Assembly (NCBI GenBank): GCA_027625145.1 | Contig: JAQBXK010000001.1 | Location: 1 to 64,000 of the forward strand | Reading direction: 5' to 3' | Length of the DNA: 64,000 bases | Source: Pseudomonadota bacterium | GTDB taxonomy: Bacteria > Pseudomonadota > Alphaproteobacteria > Puniceispirillales > Marisalimonadaceae | Part shown: positions 55,302-63,760 of the stretch, piece after piece | Layout of the letters: each line of letters begins with the position of its first letter | Numbering within the stretch: the first letter of the stretch is position 1 | The notes under the pieces: model-generated | What the model was told of the DNA's origin: nothing | The model's database searches: none | Seen by the model: only the letters and a program-made list of their open reading frames with translations | Program-made: the position numbers and the translations under genes

Positions 55302-56489
55302 ATGTTTTTAAATTTTTTTTTAAAATTAAAAGACGCTAGAATACCAGTATCATTAAATGAATTTTTAACATTTATACAAGCTTTAAGTTTAGAGTTCATT
55401 CAATATGATATGAATAAATTTTATTATTTAGCTCGCACGAGTTTAGTGAAAGATGAGAGATTAATTGATAGATTTGATCTTGTATTTAGTCAATATTTTA
55501 AAGGAATAGAAGCTATTGAACTAGATGATATTTTGAAATCATTTGATGTTCCTAAGGAATGGCTTCAAAAGCTTTTAGACAAAAGTTTTTCTAAAGAAGA
55601 AATGGAAGAGATCAAATCTTTAGGTGGTTTTGATAAATTAATTGAGACACTTAAGCAAAGGTTACAAGAGCAAGAAAAACGTCATCAAGGTGGAAGTAAA
55701 TGGATAGGTACAGCTGGAAAATCTCCCTTTGGAGCTTATGGATATAATCCAGAAGGAATTAGAATAGGTCAACACGCAAGAGGTCAGGGGAAAGCTGTAA
55801 AAGTCTGGGATAAACGTACTTTTAGAGATTTTGATGACACTAGAGAGCTTGATACAAGAGGACTTCAAGTTGCATTAAAACGACTAAGGCAATGGGCAAG
55901 AACAGGTGCTGATGAAGAGTTGGATATTGATGAAACTATTGAACAAACTGCTAAAAATGGATATTTAGATATAAAAACAAGGCATGAACGTGAAAATACC
56001 ATAAAAATATTATTGTTTTTAGATGTTGGTGGTTCAATGGATGATTATATAAATAAAGTAGAAAACTTATTTTCAGCTGCCAAAAATGTCTTTAAAAACT
56101 TAAATTTTTTTTATTTTCATAATTGTCTTTATGAAGGTGTATGGAAAAATAATTCAAGGAGGTGGAAAGAACAATTTTCTACTTTAGAAATATTTAGAAC
56201 TTATGGAAAAGAGTACAAATGCATTTTTGTAGGTGATGCTTCTATGAGCCCATATGAAATATTAGTTCCAGGTGGTGCTAATGAACATTTTAACCAAGAA
56301 TCTGGACAAGTTTGGCTTGAAAAAGCCATAACTCAATGGCCGTCAAATTTATGGATTAACCCAATTTTAGAAGAGCATTGGAATTATTCACAATCGACAA
56401 ATATAATTAAAGATATTTTTTCTAATAGAATGGTTCCACTAAGCTTAAAAGGGATTGATGAAGGTACAAAACTTTTATCAAAAAAATAA
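55302..56489 (+). CDS. CoxE-like VWA-domain protein
   Basis: The 395-residue protein belongs to the COG3825/CoxE-like group. A helical N-terminal region opens with ARIPVSLNEFLTF. A basic middle follows (RHQGGSKWIGTAGKSPFGAYGYNPEG), then RTFRDFDDTRELDTRG and a C-terminal VWA domain. Its MIDAS-like loop LDVGGSMDD starts at Asp241; the canonical DxSxS is DxGxS. Downstream ILVPGGANEHFNQESG is a conserved subgroup motif. It follows its MoxR partner by four bases. The pair probably matures a metalloenzyme, inferred from the family. Confidence 0.9.
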   Translation: MFLNFFLKLKDARIPVSLNEFLTFIQALSLEFIQYDMNKFYYLARTSLVKDERLIDRFDLVFSQYFKGIEAIELDDILKSFDVPKEWLQKLLDKSFSKEEMEEIKSLGGFDKLIETLKQRLQEQEKRHQGGSKWIGTAGKSPFGAYGYNPEGIRIGQHARGQGKAVKVWDKRTFRDFDDTRELDTRGLQVALKRLRQWARTGADEELDIDETIEQTAKNGYLDIKTRHERENTIKILLFLDVGGSMDDYINKVENLFSAAKNVFKNLNFFYFHNCLYEGVWKNNSRRWKEQFSTLEIFRTYGKEYKCIFVGDASMSPYEILVPGGANEHFNQESGQVWLEKAITQWPSNLWINPILEEHWNYSQSTNIIKDIFSNRMVPLSLKGIDEGTKLLSKK

Positions 56490-56509
56490 AATCAGAAAGA
56501 ATTTAATAA

Positions 56510-57031
56510 TTGCCAAAAATTGATAAAAATATAATACGTTATGATGAACCTTATCAAACGCCAATTATTCTTCCAGAAAAGAAAGTAATTGCAGACTGGA
56601 TAGATTATAATGGTCATATGAATGTTGCTTATTATACTCTAGTTTTTGATAAATCTTTGGATATCTTTTTAGAAAAAATTCTTGGTATAGGAGAAACTTA
56701 TGCATATGAAAGCAAGCAAGGTCCTTTTGTACTTCAAGCTCATTATCATTATTTAAACGAAATGACTTTAGATGAAAGGTTTAATGTTAGGTTGTTAGTT
56801 GTTGATCATGATCAAAAACGTATGCACTTATGTCTAGATATTTTTTCTAAAGATAAAAAAAAGGTAATAGCTGTTTCTGAAAAAATTTTAATAAATGTTA
56901 ATTTAGATATTCGTAAATCTGAACCTTATCCATTATCTGCATATAAGAAGCTTCAAAAACTAAAAAACACTCATGCTGCATTTGATTTCCCCGAAGTTTT
57001 AGGTAAATCTATTGGATTAAAGAAAAAATAA
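56510..57031 (+). CDS. Hotdog-fold acyl-CoA thioesterase
   Basis: The 173-residue protein has the 4HBT-type active-site segment DWIDYNGHMNVAYYTLVFD near 30-48, with the Asp/Asn-Gly-His core, and HYHYLNEMTLDERF later. The pattern resembles betainyl-CoA thioesterase and YbgC-like enzymes. The start is TTG 56510. It sits 20 bases after the VWA gene and three bases before a large permease. A link to betaine or carnitine degradation is possible, but no other gene of that route is here. Confidence 0.85.
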   Translation: MPKIDKNIIRYDEPYQTPIILPEKKVIADWIDYNGHMNVAYYTLVFDKSLDIFLEKILGIGETYAYESKQGPFVLQAHYHYLNEMTLDERFNVRLLVVDHDQKRMHLCLDIFSKDKKKVIAVSEKILINVNLDIRKSEPYPLSAYKKLQKLKNTHAAFDFPEVLGKSIGLKKK

Positions 57032-57034
57032 ATT

Positions 57035-58342
57035 ATGCTTCTAAAACTAATTTTAACATCGTTTTGTTGGATTGCTGTATTGCCAATTGTATACGGGTTC
57101 CATTTTGGAAACTATTACAATTACTTTATAATTGGCTGTTATATAATTTTATTAATTTTAATGTTAGTTCTATCAAGGCGTGTTACCAAATTAGTTATAT
57201 GTCTTTTGTTAATATCAACTTGGTTAATTCTTCCAGAACTTCCTAATGAAGAAGCTTTATGGAAAGCTGGTAATTTTTTTATAATTTTTTCAGCCTTTCT
57301 TCCTTCTCTTTGGTTATTAAGATCTACAGCCATTACAATGCCTTCTGTAGCAAAGACACAAAAGCTTTTATCTGAATTAACATCAACTAAAATTCTCTCT
57401 GGGTTACAAGTTACATCTCATATTTTAGGTGGTGTTTTAAATATAGGTACATTCCCACTTTTATCTTCAGTAATGCCTAAAAATACAAAAATGAAAATGA
57501 GACAAGCTGCTGGAGAAGCATCTATCAGAGGCATGAATACCGCTGTTTTATGGTCTCCTTTTTTTGTTAGTTTTGCGGTTGGTCAACTTTATCTTCCTAT
57601 TAACTCGGCTTGGATTGGTATTTCCTTCGGCTTGATAGTTGCAATTTTATTTAATTTGATAAGCATGAAGTTATTTATTGGAAATCTAACTTTTCAATAT
57701 CTATTGCAATCTTTGACTTGTGTTAAACCAATATTCTCTAGGTTGTTAATACTGGCAGGATCAGTTTTATTTGTTGGGTATATTTTTAATAAAACAGCTT
57801 TAAGTGCAATTGTTATTGTAATTCCTATTCTAGTGATAATACAAATTATAAGACGACCAGAAACTAGAAATTCAATATTTAAAAACCTTGCTAATTTAAT
57901 GAAAAATTCAGGCGATGAAATGCTTTTAATTTCAGTATCTATGTTTATAGGGTCTTTGTTAAGCGGATCAATAGAAATACAACACTTTATTACAACAAAT
58001 ATTGGAGATGATTTTCCTTTTTGGTTAATGATAATATTTTTACCCATAGTTGTTTGGGTTTTTTCACTATTAGGAGTTCATCCTATTATTACTTCTGCTC
58101 CAATTTTATCATTATTTGGGCCTCTTTTATCTCCGTGGGAAGCAGCATTTTTAATGCAAGCTCATTTAATAGGATGGTGTGCAGGTACAGCTAGTAGCTT
58201 TACTTCTCTTTCAGTTTTAACTACATCTGAAAACTTTAAAATTCCAATTTTAAAGTTGGTGATTGGTCCAAATTTAATAGCTACGGCTGGGTTAGCAATT
58301 TTTGGTTCTGTTTTTTTAATTGTTTTAAATTACTTTTTGTAA
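57035..58342 (+). CDS. Polytopic membrane protein, probable ion or anion transporter
   Basis: The 435-residue protein has about twelve membrane helices with a two-fold look reminiscent of ion-transporter-superfamily permeases. GGVLNIGTFPLLSSVMP near 131-147 may form one re-entrant hairpin, and LLGVHPIITSAPILSLFGP near 347-365 another. I do not recognise a specific family. Fusion-free coupling with the thioesterase (three-base gap) hints at export or import of an acid product. Its 3' end overlaps the convergent EamA gene by 18 bases. Confidence 0.75.
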   Translation: MLLKLILTSFCWIAVLPIVYGFHFGNYYNYFIIGCYIILLILMLVLSRRVTKLVICLLLISTWLILPELPNEEALWKAGNFFIIFSAFLPSLWLLRSTAITMPSVAKTQKLLSELTSTKILSGLQVTSHILGGVLNIGTFPLLSSVMPKNTKMKMRQAAGEASIRGMNTAVLWSPFFVSFAVGQLYLPINSAWIGISFGLIVAILFNLISMKLFIGNLTFQYLLQSLTCVKPIFSRLLILAGSVLFVGYIFNKTALSAIVIVIPILVIIQIIRRPETRNSIFKNLANLMKNSGDEMLLISVSMFIGSLLSGSIEIQHFITTNIGDDFPFWLMIIFLPIVVWVFSLLGVHPIITSAPILSLFGPLLSPWEAAFLMQAHLIGWCAGTASSFTSLSVLTTSENFKIPILKLVIGPNLIATAGLAIFGSVFLIVLNYFL

Positions 58343-59212
58343 CGCATCGTTTGTTATTACTTTTCCAAGTTTATGTTCTCTATAAGCAACATAGCAAACG
58401 CATATCATGATAATTGTTCCCCCTATTATTACAAAAGGATCAACATTTTCATCAAACAAAAAGAAACCAACCATAGAAGCCCATACAAGCTGAAGAAATA
58501 AAATAGGTTGGGTTGTTACCATTGGAGCTAATTTTATAGCTTTAGTCATCGTAATATGGCCAATAGTTGCAATTACAGCTGTAAAAGTTAGAACTAAAAA
58601 CGCTTTTATTGACAATGGTTCCCAAACGTATATTGCTGATGGGAGTAAAAAGATAGTTGTAAATATTGAGAGCATTGCCACTATTTCAGAAGATGATCTT
58701 TCTTTTGATACAATTTTAGCAATTAAATATGAGGCAGTAAAAACAATACTAGCAATTAACATTCCTATTTGACCATTTCCTATTTCTTTGAAGCCAGGTC
58801 TTAAAATAATTAAGGCGCCAATAAATGATATGAAAATGGCACTTAATCTATGCTTATGTAATTTTTCTTTTAAAAAGAGAGATGCCCCAACAGATACAAA
58901 AATGTAAGTTAAAAAACCAATTGCAGTTACTTCTGCAACAGGCATTACCGACATTGCATAAAACCACATAGTTACTCCTAAAGAATGAACTAATCCTCGT
59001 AATATAAATTTATTCATCAAAGTTTTTTCTGGTTTAACTTTAATTAATGTTATTAATGCTGGAGTTAATAGTAATGTACCAATTAGGTATCTTAGAAATG
59101 CCGCTTGAGGAGCAGGCACTTCTCCTTCTAGAAATCTTACAGTAGCTGTAACGCCTACAAAAAGCACCGTTGTTAGAACCATCCATAATATACCAACAAT
59201 AGATTGGTTCAA
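58325..59212 (-). CDS. EamA/DMT-family permease
   Basis: The 295-residue protein has about ten membrane helices in two EamA repeats: FLEGEVPAPQAAFLRYLIGTLLL in the first, and the second from about residue 145. LHKHRLSAIFISFIGALIILRPG is the typical end of the first repeat. The substrate is unknown; S-adenosylmethionine and riboflavin exporters are among relatives. It overlaps the 3' end of the convergent permease gene. The region upstream of its start (59213-59308) is short and A/T-rich. Confidence 0.87.
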   Translation of the reverse strand: MNQSIVGILWMVLTTVLFVGVTATVRFLEGEVPAPQAAFLRYLIGTLLLTPALITLIKVKPEKTLMNKFILRGLVHSLGVTMWFYAMSVMPVAEVTAIGFLTYIFVSVGASLFLKEKLHKHRLSAIFISFIGALIILRPGFKEIGNGQIGMLIASIVFTASYLIAKIVSKERSSSEIVAMLSIFTTIFLLPSAIYVWEPLSIKAFLVLTFTAVIATIGHITMTKAIKLAPMVTTQPILFLQLVWASMVGFFLFDENVDPFVIIGGTIIMICVCYVAYREHKLGKVITNDALQKVI

Positions 59213-59308
59213 TTTTGTATATCCTTTAAATAATTAGTTATCATGTTAAATTAACTAATCAATCATTAACACTTAATTTAATAAATGGATATTTTTTTTA
59301 ATAAAAAA

Positions 59309-60934
59309 TCACATACCTTGATAATTAGGTCCACCACCTCCTTGAGGGGTTACCCAATTAATATTTTGAGTTGGATCTTTAATATCACAAGTTTTACAAT
59401 GAACACAATTTTGTGCATTAATTTGAAGTTCAGGTTTGTTATCATTAATTACTATTTCATATACTCCAGCTGGACAATAACGGGTCTCAGGACTGTCATA
59501 TTTTGCAAGATTAACATCTATAGGAATTTTTTTATCCTTCAATGTAAGATGACAAGGTTGATTTTCTTCATGATTAGTTCCAGAAAAAGATACATTTGTT
59601 AATCTGTCAAAACTGATAATTCCATCAGGTTTTGGGTATTCAATTTTTTTATGATCTTTTTTGTTTTCAACACTAGTATGGTCTGTTCCATGATGATTAA
59701 GTGTCCAAGGTGCTCTTCCTCTAAATACAAAAGTATCAATAGCGCTATAAAACAATGCTCTCCAGAAACCCCACTTAAATGAAGGTCTTATGTTTCTAAC
59801 TTTATATAACTCAGTCCATAACCAACTATTTTTTATGGCATCAGAAAAGTCAGTAATTTCAATTTTATTATCAATATGTTCAAAGATAGAATTTGCAGCT
59901 AAAATTCCAGATTTCATTGCTAGATGTGTCCCTTTTATTTTAGGTACATTCAAAAATCCTGCTTCACACCCAACAAACATTCCACCAGGGAAAGTTAGTT
60001 TTGGTAAAGATTGAATGCCACCTTCATTTAAAGCTCTAGCTCCATAGTTTATTCTTCTTCCACCCTCTAAGTGTTTCTTTATATCTGGATGATGCTTAAA
60101 TCTTTGAAACTCCATATATGGAGACAAATAAGGGTTTTTGTAATCTAGCCCGACAACAAACCCAATAGAAACTTTATTATCGTCAAGATGATATAGAAAA
60201 GATCCTCCGTAAGTATCAGGTTTAAGCGGCCATCCAGTTGTATGAATGATGCTTCCTGGTTTACTCAATTTAGGATCTATTTCCCAAAGTTCTTTAATAC
60301 CTATTCCATAAGTTTGTGGAGCGTTATCTTTATTTAAATTAAATTTTTTCATTAAAGTTTTTCCAAGATGTCCGCGACAACCCTCTGAAAAAACTGTTTG
60401 TTTAGCTCTTAACTCTATACCTTGTTCAAAATTAGGCCCCTTGCTTCCATCTTTTAATATTCCCATATCGCATGTCGCAACGCCTACGACGTTTGAATTT
60501 TCATCATATAAAATTTCGGACGCTGAAAAGCCTGGATAAATTTCTACTTCAAGTGCTTCAGCTTCTTCTGCCAGCCATTTGCAAAAATCACCTAAACTAA
60601 TTATATAATTGCCATCATTATGCATTTGTGGAGGAGTAGGTAGTTGAAAAGACTTGTTTTCTGTTAAGTACATAAATTTATCAGATGTTGCTTTCGTTTT
60701 TATGGGAGAGTTTTTGGTTTGCCAATCTGGGATTAGTTCATCAAGAGCTTTAGTTTCAATAACTGCACCTGATAAAATATGAGCACCAACTTCAGATCCT
60801 TTTTCAATAATGCAAACGGATATTTCTTTATTATTTTTAGAGCTTAATTGCTTTAATTTAATGGCTGTAGAGAGTCCTGCTGGCCCGGCGCCAACAATAA
60901 CAACGTCATATTCCATAATTTCTCTATCAGACAT
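59309..60934 (-). CDS. Electron-transfer flavoprotein:ubiquinone oxidoreductase
   Basis: ETF-QO moves electrons from reduced ETF (fatty-acid, amino-acid and choline-type oxidation) to ubiquinone at the inner membrane. The 541-residue protein has the FAD-binding VVIVGAGPAGLSTAIKL near 11-27, GAHILSGAVIETKAL, the internal FSEGCRGHLG FAD motif and the membrane-facing quinone region. A C-terminal 4Fe-4S domain has CPAG and CVHCKTCDIKDP. Length is standard. ATG 60934 has AGGAATT upstream; Met7 is an alternative start. etfA and etfB are not in the window. Confidence 0.96.
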   Translation of the reverse strand: MSDREIMEYDVVIVGAGPAGLSTAIKLKQLSSKNNKEISVCIIEKGSEVGAHILSGAVIETKALDELIPDWQTKNSPIKTKATSDKFMYLTENKSFQLPTPPQMHNDGNYIISLGDFCKWLAEEAEALEVEIYPGFSASEILYDENSNVVGVATCDMGILKDGSKGPNFEQGIELRAKQTVFSEGCRGHLGKTLMKKFNLNKDNAPQTYGIGIKELWEIDPKLSKPGSIIHTTGWPLKPDTYGGSFLYHLDDNKVSIGFVVGLDYKNPYLSPYMEFQRFKHHPDIKKHLEGGRRINYGARALNEGGIQSLPKLTFPGGMFVGCEAGFLNVPKIKGTHLAMKSGILAANSIFEHIDNKIEITDFSDAIKNSWLWTELYKVRNIRPSFKWGFWRALFYSAIDTFVFRGRAPWTLNHHGTDHTSVENKKDHKKIEYPKPDGIISFDRLTNVSFSGTNHEENQPCHLTLKDKKIPIDVNLAKYDSPETRYCPAGVYEIVINDNKPELQINAQNCVHCKTCDIKDPTQNINWVTPQGGGGPNYQGM

Positions 60935-61057
60935 ATATAATTCCTCAAATTTTTGTTAATATTTAGCAAAAAAAAACATAGAGTTACTAGTATTTTTTTT
61001 AATTTTATTTATATATTAAATAATGATTTATAAATTATTAACATAAAAGGTAAAAAA

Positions 61058-61156
61058 ATGAATCCTGACATAGGAATTATATTATTAATTGCGTATCCTA
61101 TTATTTTAGTTGGAGCTTTAATATTATTTGGAAAATACTCTGTATCTCCTGACTAA
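61058..61156 (+). CDS. Putative 32-aa single-helix membrane protein
   Basis: A small frame starts at ATG 61058 behind AAAAGG. It encodes 32 residues: a short polar start MNPDIG, one hydrophobic helix of about 20 residues containing AYPIILVGALILF, and a polar GKYSVSPD tail. It lies alone, divergent from ETF-QO and 54 bases before the RimK-like gene. The good ribosome-binding site and well-formed helix suggest a real small membrane protein; AT-rich DNA produces such frames by chance too. Function unknown. Confidence 0.5.
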   Translation: MNPDIGIILLIAYPIILVGALILFGKYSVSPD

Positions 61157-61210
61157 TTAGATATATTAATTTAATTTATAACACATTGCATGTCATTATA
61201 ACAAAATAAA

Positions 61211-62665
61211 ATGATAAAAACTCTAATTGTAGTAGACGATAATGTTTTAGATTTAGCTCACTTCGGAGCTAATGTAATTACTTTTAATGCCTATTTAAAA
61301 GATTATCCTCTAAAAAACGAGCCCAAAACTAGAATAATAAATTTATGTGATACTGAATATTACTTAAGTAAGGGATACTATTGTTCTCTTTTAGCCGAAG
61401 CTAGAAATCATATTGCTTTTCCAACGGTTAAAACAATAAACGAGTTACGTTTTAGCAATGAAGAAACAGACACAACAATATTGATATTCAAAGAATTGAA
61501 AGATTTTAAGATCAATAATGATTTTGAAGAATATTTCATATATTTTGGAAAAATTAATGAGCCTAAATTAAAAAAAATTGCAGAAAAATTATTTTTAAGA
61601 CATCCCGCACCTTTGCTTAAAATAACTGTTTTAAAAGATAATAACATAACTAGATTTACTTTAAAGAGGGTTTCATTTTCTACGCTTTCTATAAAAAATA
61701 AAGAAATTTTTCTAACTTGTTTGAAAGAATTCATCAATACAGTCTGGAGAATAGGAGGAGCTAAAAAACAACATCGATGGGAAATGGCAATATTAGTAAA
61801 TCCTTTAGAAAAGAACCCTCCTAGTAATAAAGAGGCTATTTCTAAATTAATAAAAGCAGCAGCAAAACTAGGTATAAATGCCGATGTATTAACTATTGAG
61901 CAATTACAGAATATTTCTCATTATGATGCTTTGTTTATTCGAGAGACTACATCTATTGACCATCATACTTATCGACTTGCAGTAAATGCTGAAAACACTG
62001 GATTAGTTGTATTAGACGATCCTACTTCTATATTAAGATGTTGTAATAAAGTGTATCTTCATGATGCTTTTAGTTATCAAAACATATCTTGCCTAAAAAC
62101 TAAAGTAATAGCAGACAAATCTTCTGAAACAATATCTAACCTTGAAAAAACATTTACTTATCCCATGGTTTTAAAAATGCCTGAAGGTTCTTTTTCTGAT
62201 GGAGTATTTAAAGTTGATAACAAAAAAGATTTAATTGTCCGTTTAATTGAAATATTTAAAACTAGTGCATTAGTTTTAGTGCAAGAATATTTATTTACTG
62301 ATTATGATTGGAGAATTGGGGTGTTAAATGGAAGAGCAATTTTTGCTTGTAAATATAAAATGGCAAATAACCATTGGCAAATTTATAACCATAATGCCAA
62401 ACGTTTTTTTTCAGGTGGCTTTGAAACATTGCCTACATTTGAAGTTCCAAAAATTGTTTTAGAAACGGCTTTAAAATCGTGTAAAATTATTGGGAATGGC
62501 CTTTATGGTGTTGATATAAAACAAGTATCAAACCAAGCTTACGTACTTGAGGTAAATGATAATCCAAATTTAGATAACAAAGTTGAAGATGCTTATCTAG
62601 GAGATGAATTATATATGCAAATAATGGCTGAATTTTGTCGTCGTCTAGAGCTTAGAGGACGTTAG
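61211..62665 (+). CDS. RimK-like ATP-grasp ligase with RLAN domain
   Basis: The 484-residue protein has an N-terminal region of the RimK-like ATP-grasp N-terminal type (LGAN/FNAYLKDYPLKNEPKTRIINLCDTEYYLSKGYY) and a C-terminal ATP-grasp domain. The latter includes YPMVLKMPEGSFSDGVFKV, LVQEYLFTDYDWRIGVL and YGVDIKQVSNQAYVLEVNDNPNL with the metal-binding Glu/Asn residues. ATP-grasp ligases join an acid to an amine or thiol through an acyl phosphate. A GNAT acetyltransferase gene follows four bases later. The pair is frequently seen in marine bacteria, and its product is unknown. Confidence 0.88.
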   Translation: MIKTLIVVDDNVLDLAHFGANVITFNAYLKDYPLKNEPKTRIINLCDTEYYLSKGYYCSLLAEARNHIAFPTVKTINELRFSNEETDTTILIFKELKDFKINNDFEEYFIYFGKINEPKLKKIAEKLFLRHPAPLLKITVLKDNNITRFTLKRVSFSTLSIKNKEIFLTCLKEFINTVWRIGGAKKQHRWEMAILVNPLEKNPPSNKEAISKLIKAAAKLGINADVLTIEQLQNISHYDALFIRETTSIDHHTYRLAVNAENTGLVVLDDPTSILRCCNKVYLHDAFSYQNISCLKTKVIADKSSETISNLEKTFTYPMVLKMPEGSFSDGVFKVDNKKDLIVRLIEIFKTSALVLVQEYLFTDYDWRIGVLNGRAIFACKYKMANNHWQIYNHNAKRFFSGGFETLPTFEVPKIVLETALKSCKIIGNGLYGVDIKQVSNQAYVLEVNDNPNLDNKVEDAYLGDELYMQIMAEFCRRLELRGR

Positions 62666-62669
62666 GAGA

Positions 62670-63122
62670 ATGACTGTAAAAATAAGAAATGCCTCAACTA
62701 AAGACATTTCTTCAATATTATTTATTGAAAATAATTGTTTTTTAAGTGAAAAAATATCCCAAAGACAATTAATTTATTTGTTAACAAAAGGTAAATGTAT
62801 TGTGCTTGTTGGTGAAAAGTATTCGAAAATTGTGAGCTATTGTATATACTTAAAACCTACGCTTCCGAAACCTGCTAGATTATATTCAATTGCTGTATTG
62901 GAAAATTTTAGAGGTAAGGGCATTGCTAAGCAATTAATTACTTATGGTTTAAAAAACATAATTTTACTTGGTTATAATCGTATACGTTTGGAAGTTAGAT
63001 CATCTGAATTGAATGTTCAAAAAATTTATACTCAAATGGGATTTGAAGTTATTTGTAAATTACCAAGTTATTATGAAAACAGTAAAGAAGGCCTGAGAAT
63101 GGAGCTAAATTTAAAAAAATAA
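62670..63122 (+). CDS. GNAT-family N-acetyltransferase
   Basis: The 150-residue protein has the acetyl-CoA-binding motif A RGKGIAKQLITYGL near 90-103 in LYSIAVLENFRGKGIAKQL, and the RLEVRSSELNVQKIYTQMGFE segment of RimI-type GNAT enzymes. It is coupled to the RimK-like gene (start four bases after its stop, behind GGAG). Similar gene pairs often carry a GNAT fused to a C39-type peptidase domain; here only the GNAT part is present. The substrate may be the ligase product, which is inference. Confidence 0.88.
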   Translation: MTVKIRNASTKDISSILFIENNCFLSEKISQRQLIYLLTKGKCIVLVGEKYSKIVSYCIYLKPTLPKPARLYSIAVLENFRGKGIAKQLITYGLKNIILLGYNRIRLEVRSSELNVQKIYTQMGFEVICKLPSYYENSKEGLRMELNLKK

Positions 63123-63147
63123 TTTTTTTAACATATTTTAATACAAT

Positions 63148-63603
63148 TTAATTTGATTGTTGATTAGATGTTTTTTCATTTTTATATTTATTGATTGCTT
63201 TGTTAAATGCATCAAATGGCATGGTAACACATGTATGTCTGTTCGTAATTTCTCTAATTGGTTCAAATACATCTATTTCTATCGGAAATTTTTCTGGTAT
63301 TTTTTGATCTAAATTATTTAACCAATGCCTAAATATTTCTAAAAAGTTTGTATCAGGCAAATCCTTATTTGAAAAAGTTTGTACAACTAAACCAGCTGAT
63401 GCTTCACATAAAGCACATCCTCTAACTATAGCTGAAATTGTTTCTATTTTATTTTGTAAAATCTTTATTCTTACTTTTACCTCATCACCGCACATCGGAT
63501 TTTTCATGTCGTAAGAGCAATTAAAATCTTTAATAGGGGTAGTGATTTTATTTTGATTTGCAAGAGCTAAAATTTTTTCTTGGTATATAGATAGATTGTT
63601 CAA
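63148..63603 (-). CDS. SufU/IscU-like iron-sulfur scaffold protein
   Basis: The 151-residue protein has the scaffold ligands of the IscU/SufU fold: Cys38 and Asp40 in NPMCGD, Cys63 in RGCALCEASAG (with an additional Cys66), and Cys125 in RHTCVTMPFDAF. The last segment replaces the usual RxxCAxLP. The 151 residues are near SufU size. It is transcribed away from the GNAT gene and just after two small genes related in direction. It likely carries nascent Fe-S clusters, perhaps for the enzyme whose CoxG-like gene lies upstream. Confidence 0.87.
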   Translation of the reverse strand: MNNLSIYQEKILALANQNKITTPIKDFNCSYDMKNPMCGDEVKVRIKILQNKIETISAIVRGCALCEASAGLVVQTFSNKDLPDTNFLEIFRHWLNNLDQKIPEKFPIEIDVFEPIREITNRHTCVTMPFDAFNKAINKYKNEKTSNQQSN

Positions 63604-63735
63604 CTATTGATTTACCAATAAAAGAATAACACTTCCAACAGCAATAGCGTAAAAAACATAAATCATTATATGAGTATTATCATAAACGTTTTCTTCCGGT
63701 ATTCCATCAGGTAAATTTCTTTTTTCTTTTTTCAT
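63604..63735 (-). CDS. Putative 43-aa single-helix membrane protein
   Basis: From an ATG at 63735 (minus) behind AAGGA, the frame encodes 43 residues: a charged start KKEKRNLPDGIPEENVY and one hydrophobic helix of about 20 residues (IYVFYAIAVGSVILLL). A 17-residue longer frame exists but lacks a ribosome-binding site. It abuts the SufU-like start with no gap, between it and the CoxG fragment, so it is likely part of the same transcript. No family recognised. Confidence 0.65.
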   Translation of the reverse strand: MKKEKRNLPDGIPEENVYDNTHIMIYVFYAIAVGSVILLLVNQ

Positions 63736-63760
63736 TTTATTATCCTTTTTTATTAATAAA

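Noticed and set aside
59285-59602. Plus-strand 105-codon frame over the 3' end of ETF-QO
   Set aside because: Antisense to the conserved 4Fe-4S domain of ETF-QO; hydrophobic composition is a by-product of the complementary codons.
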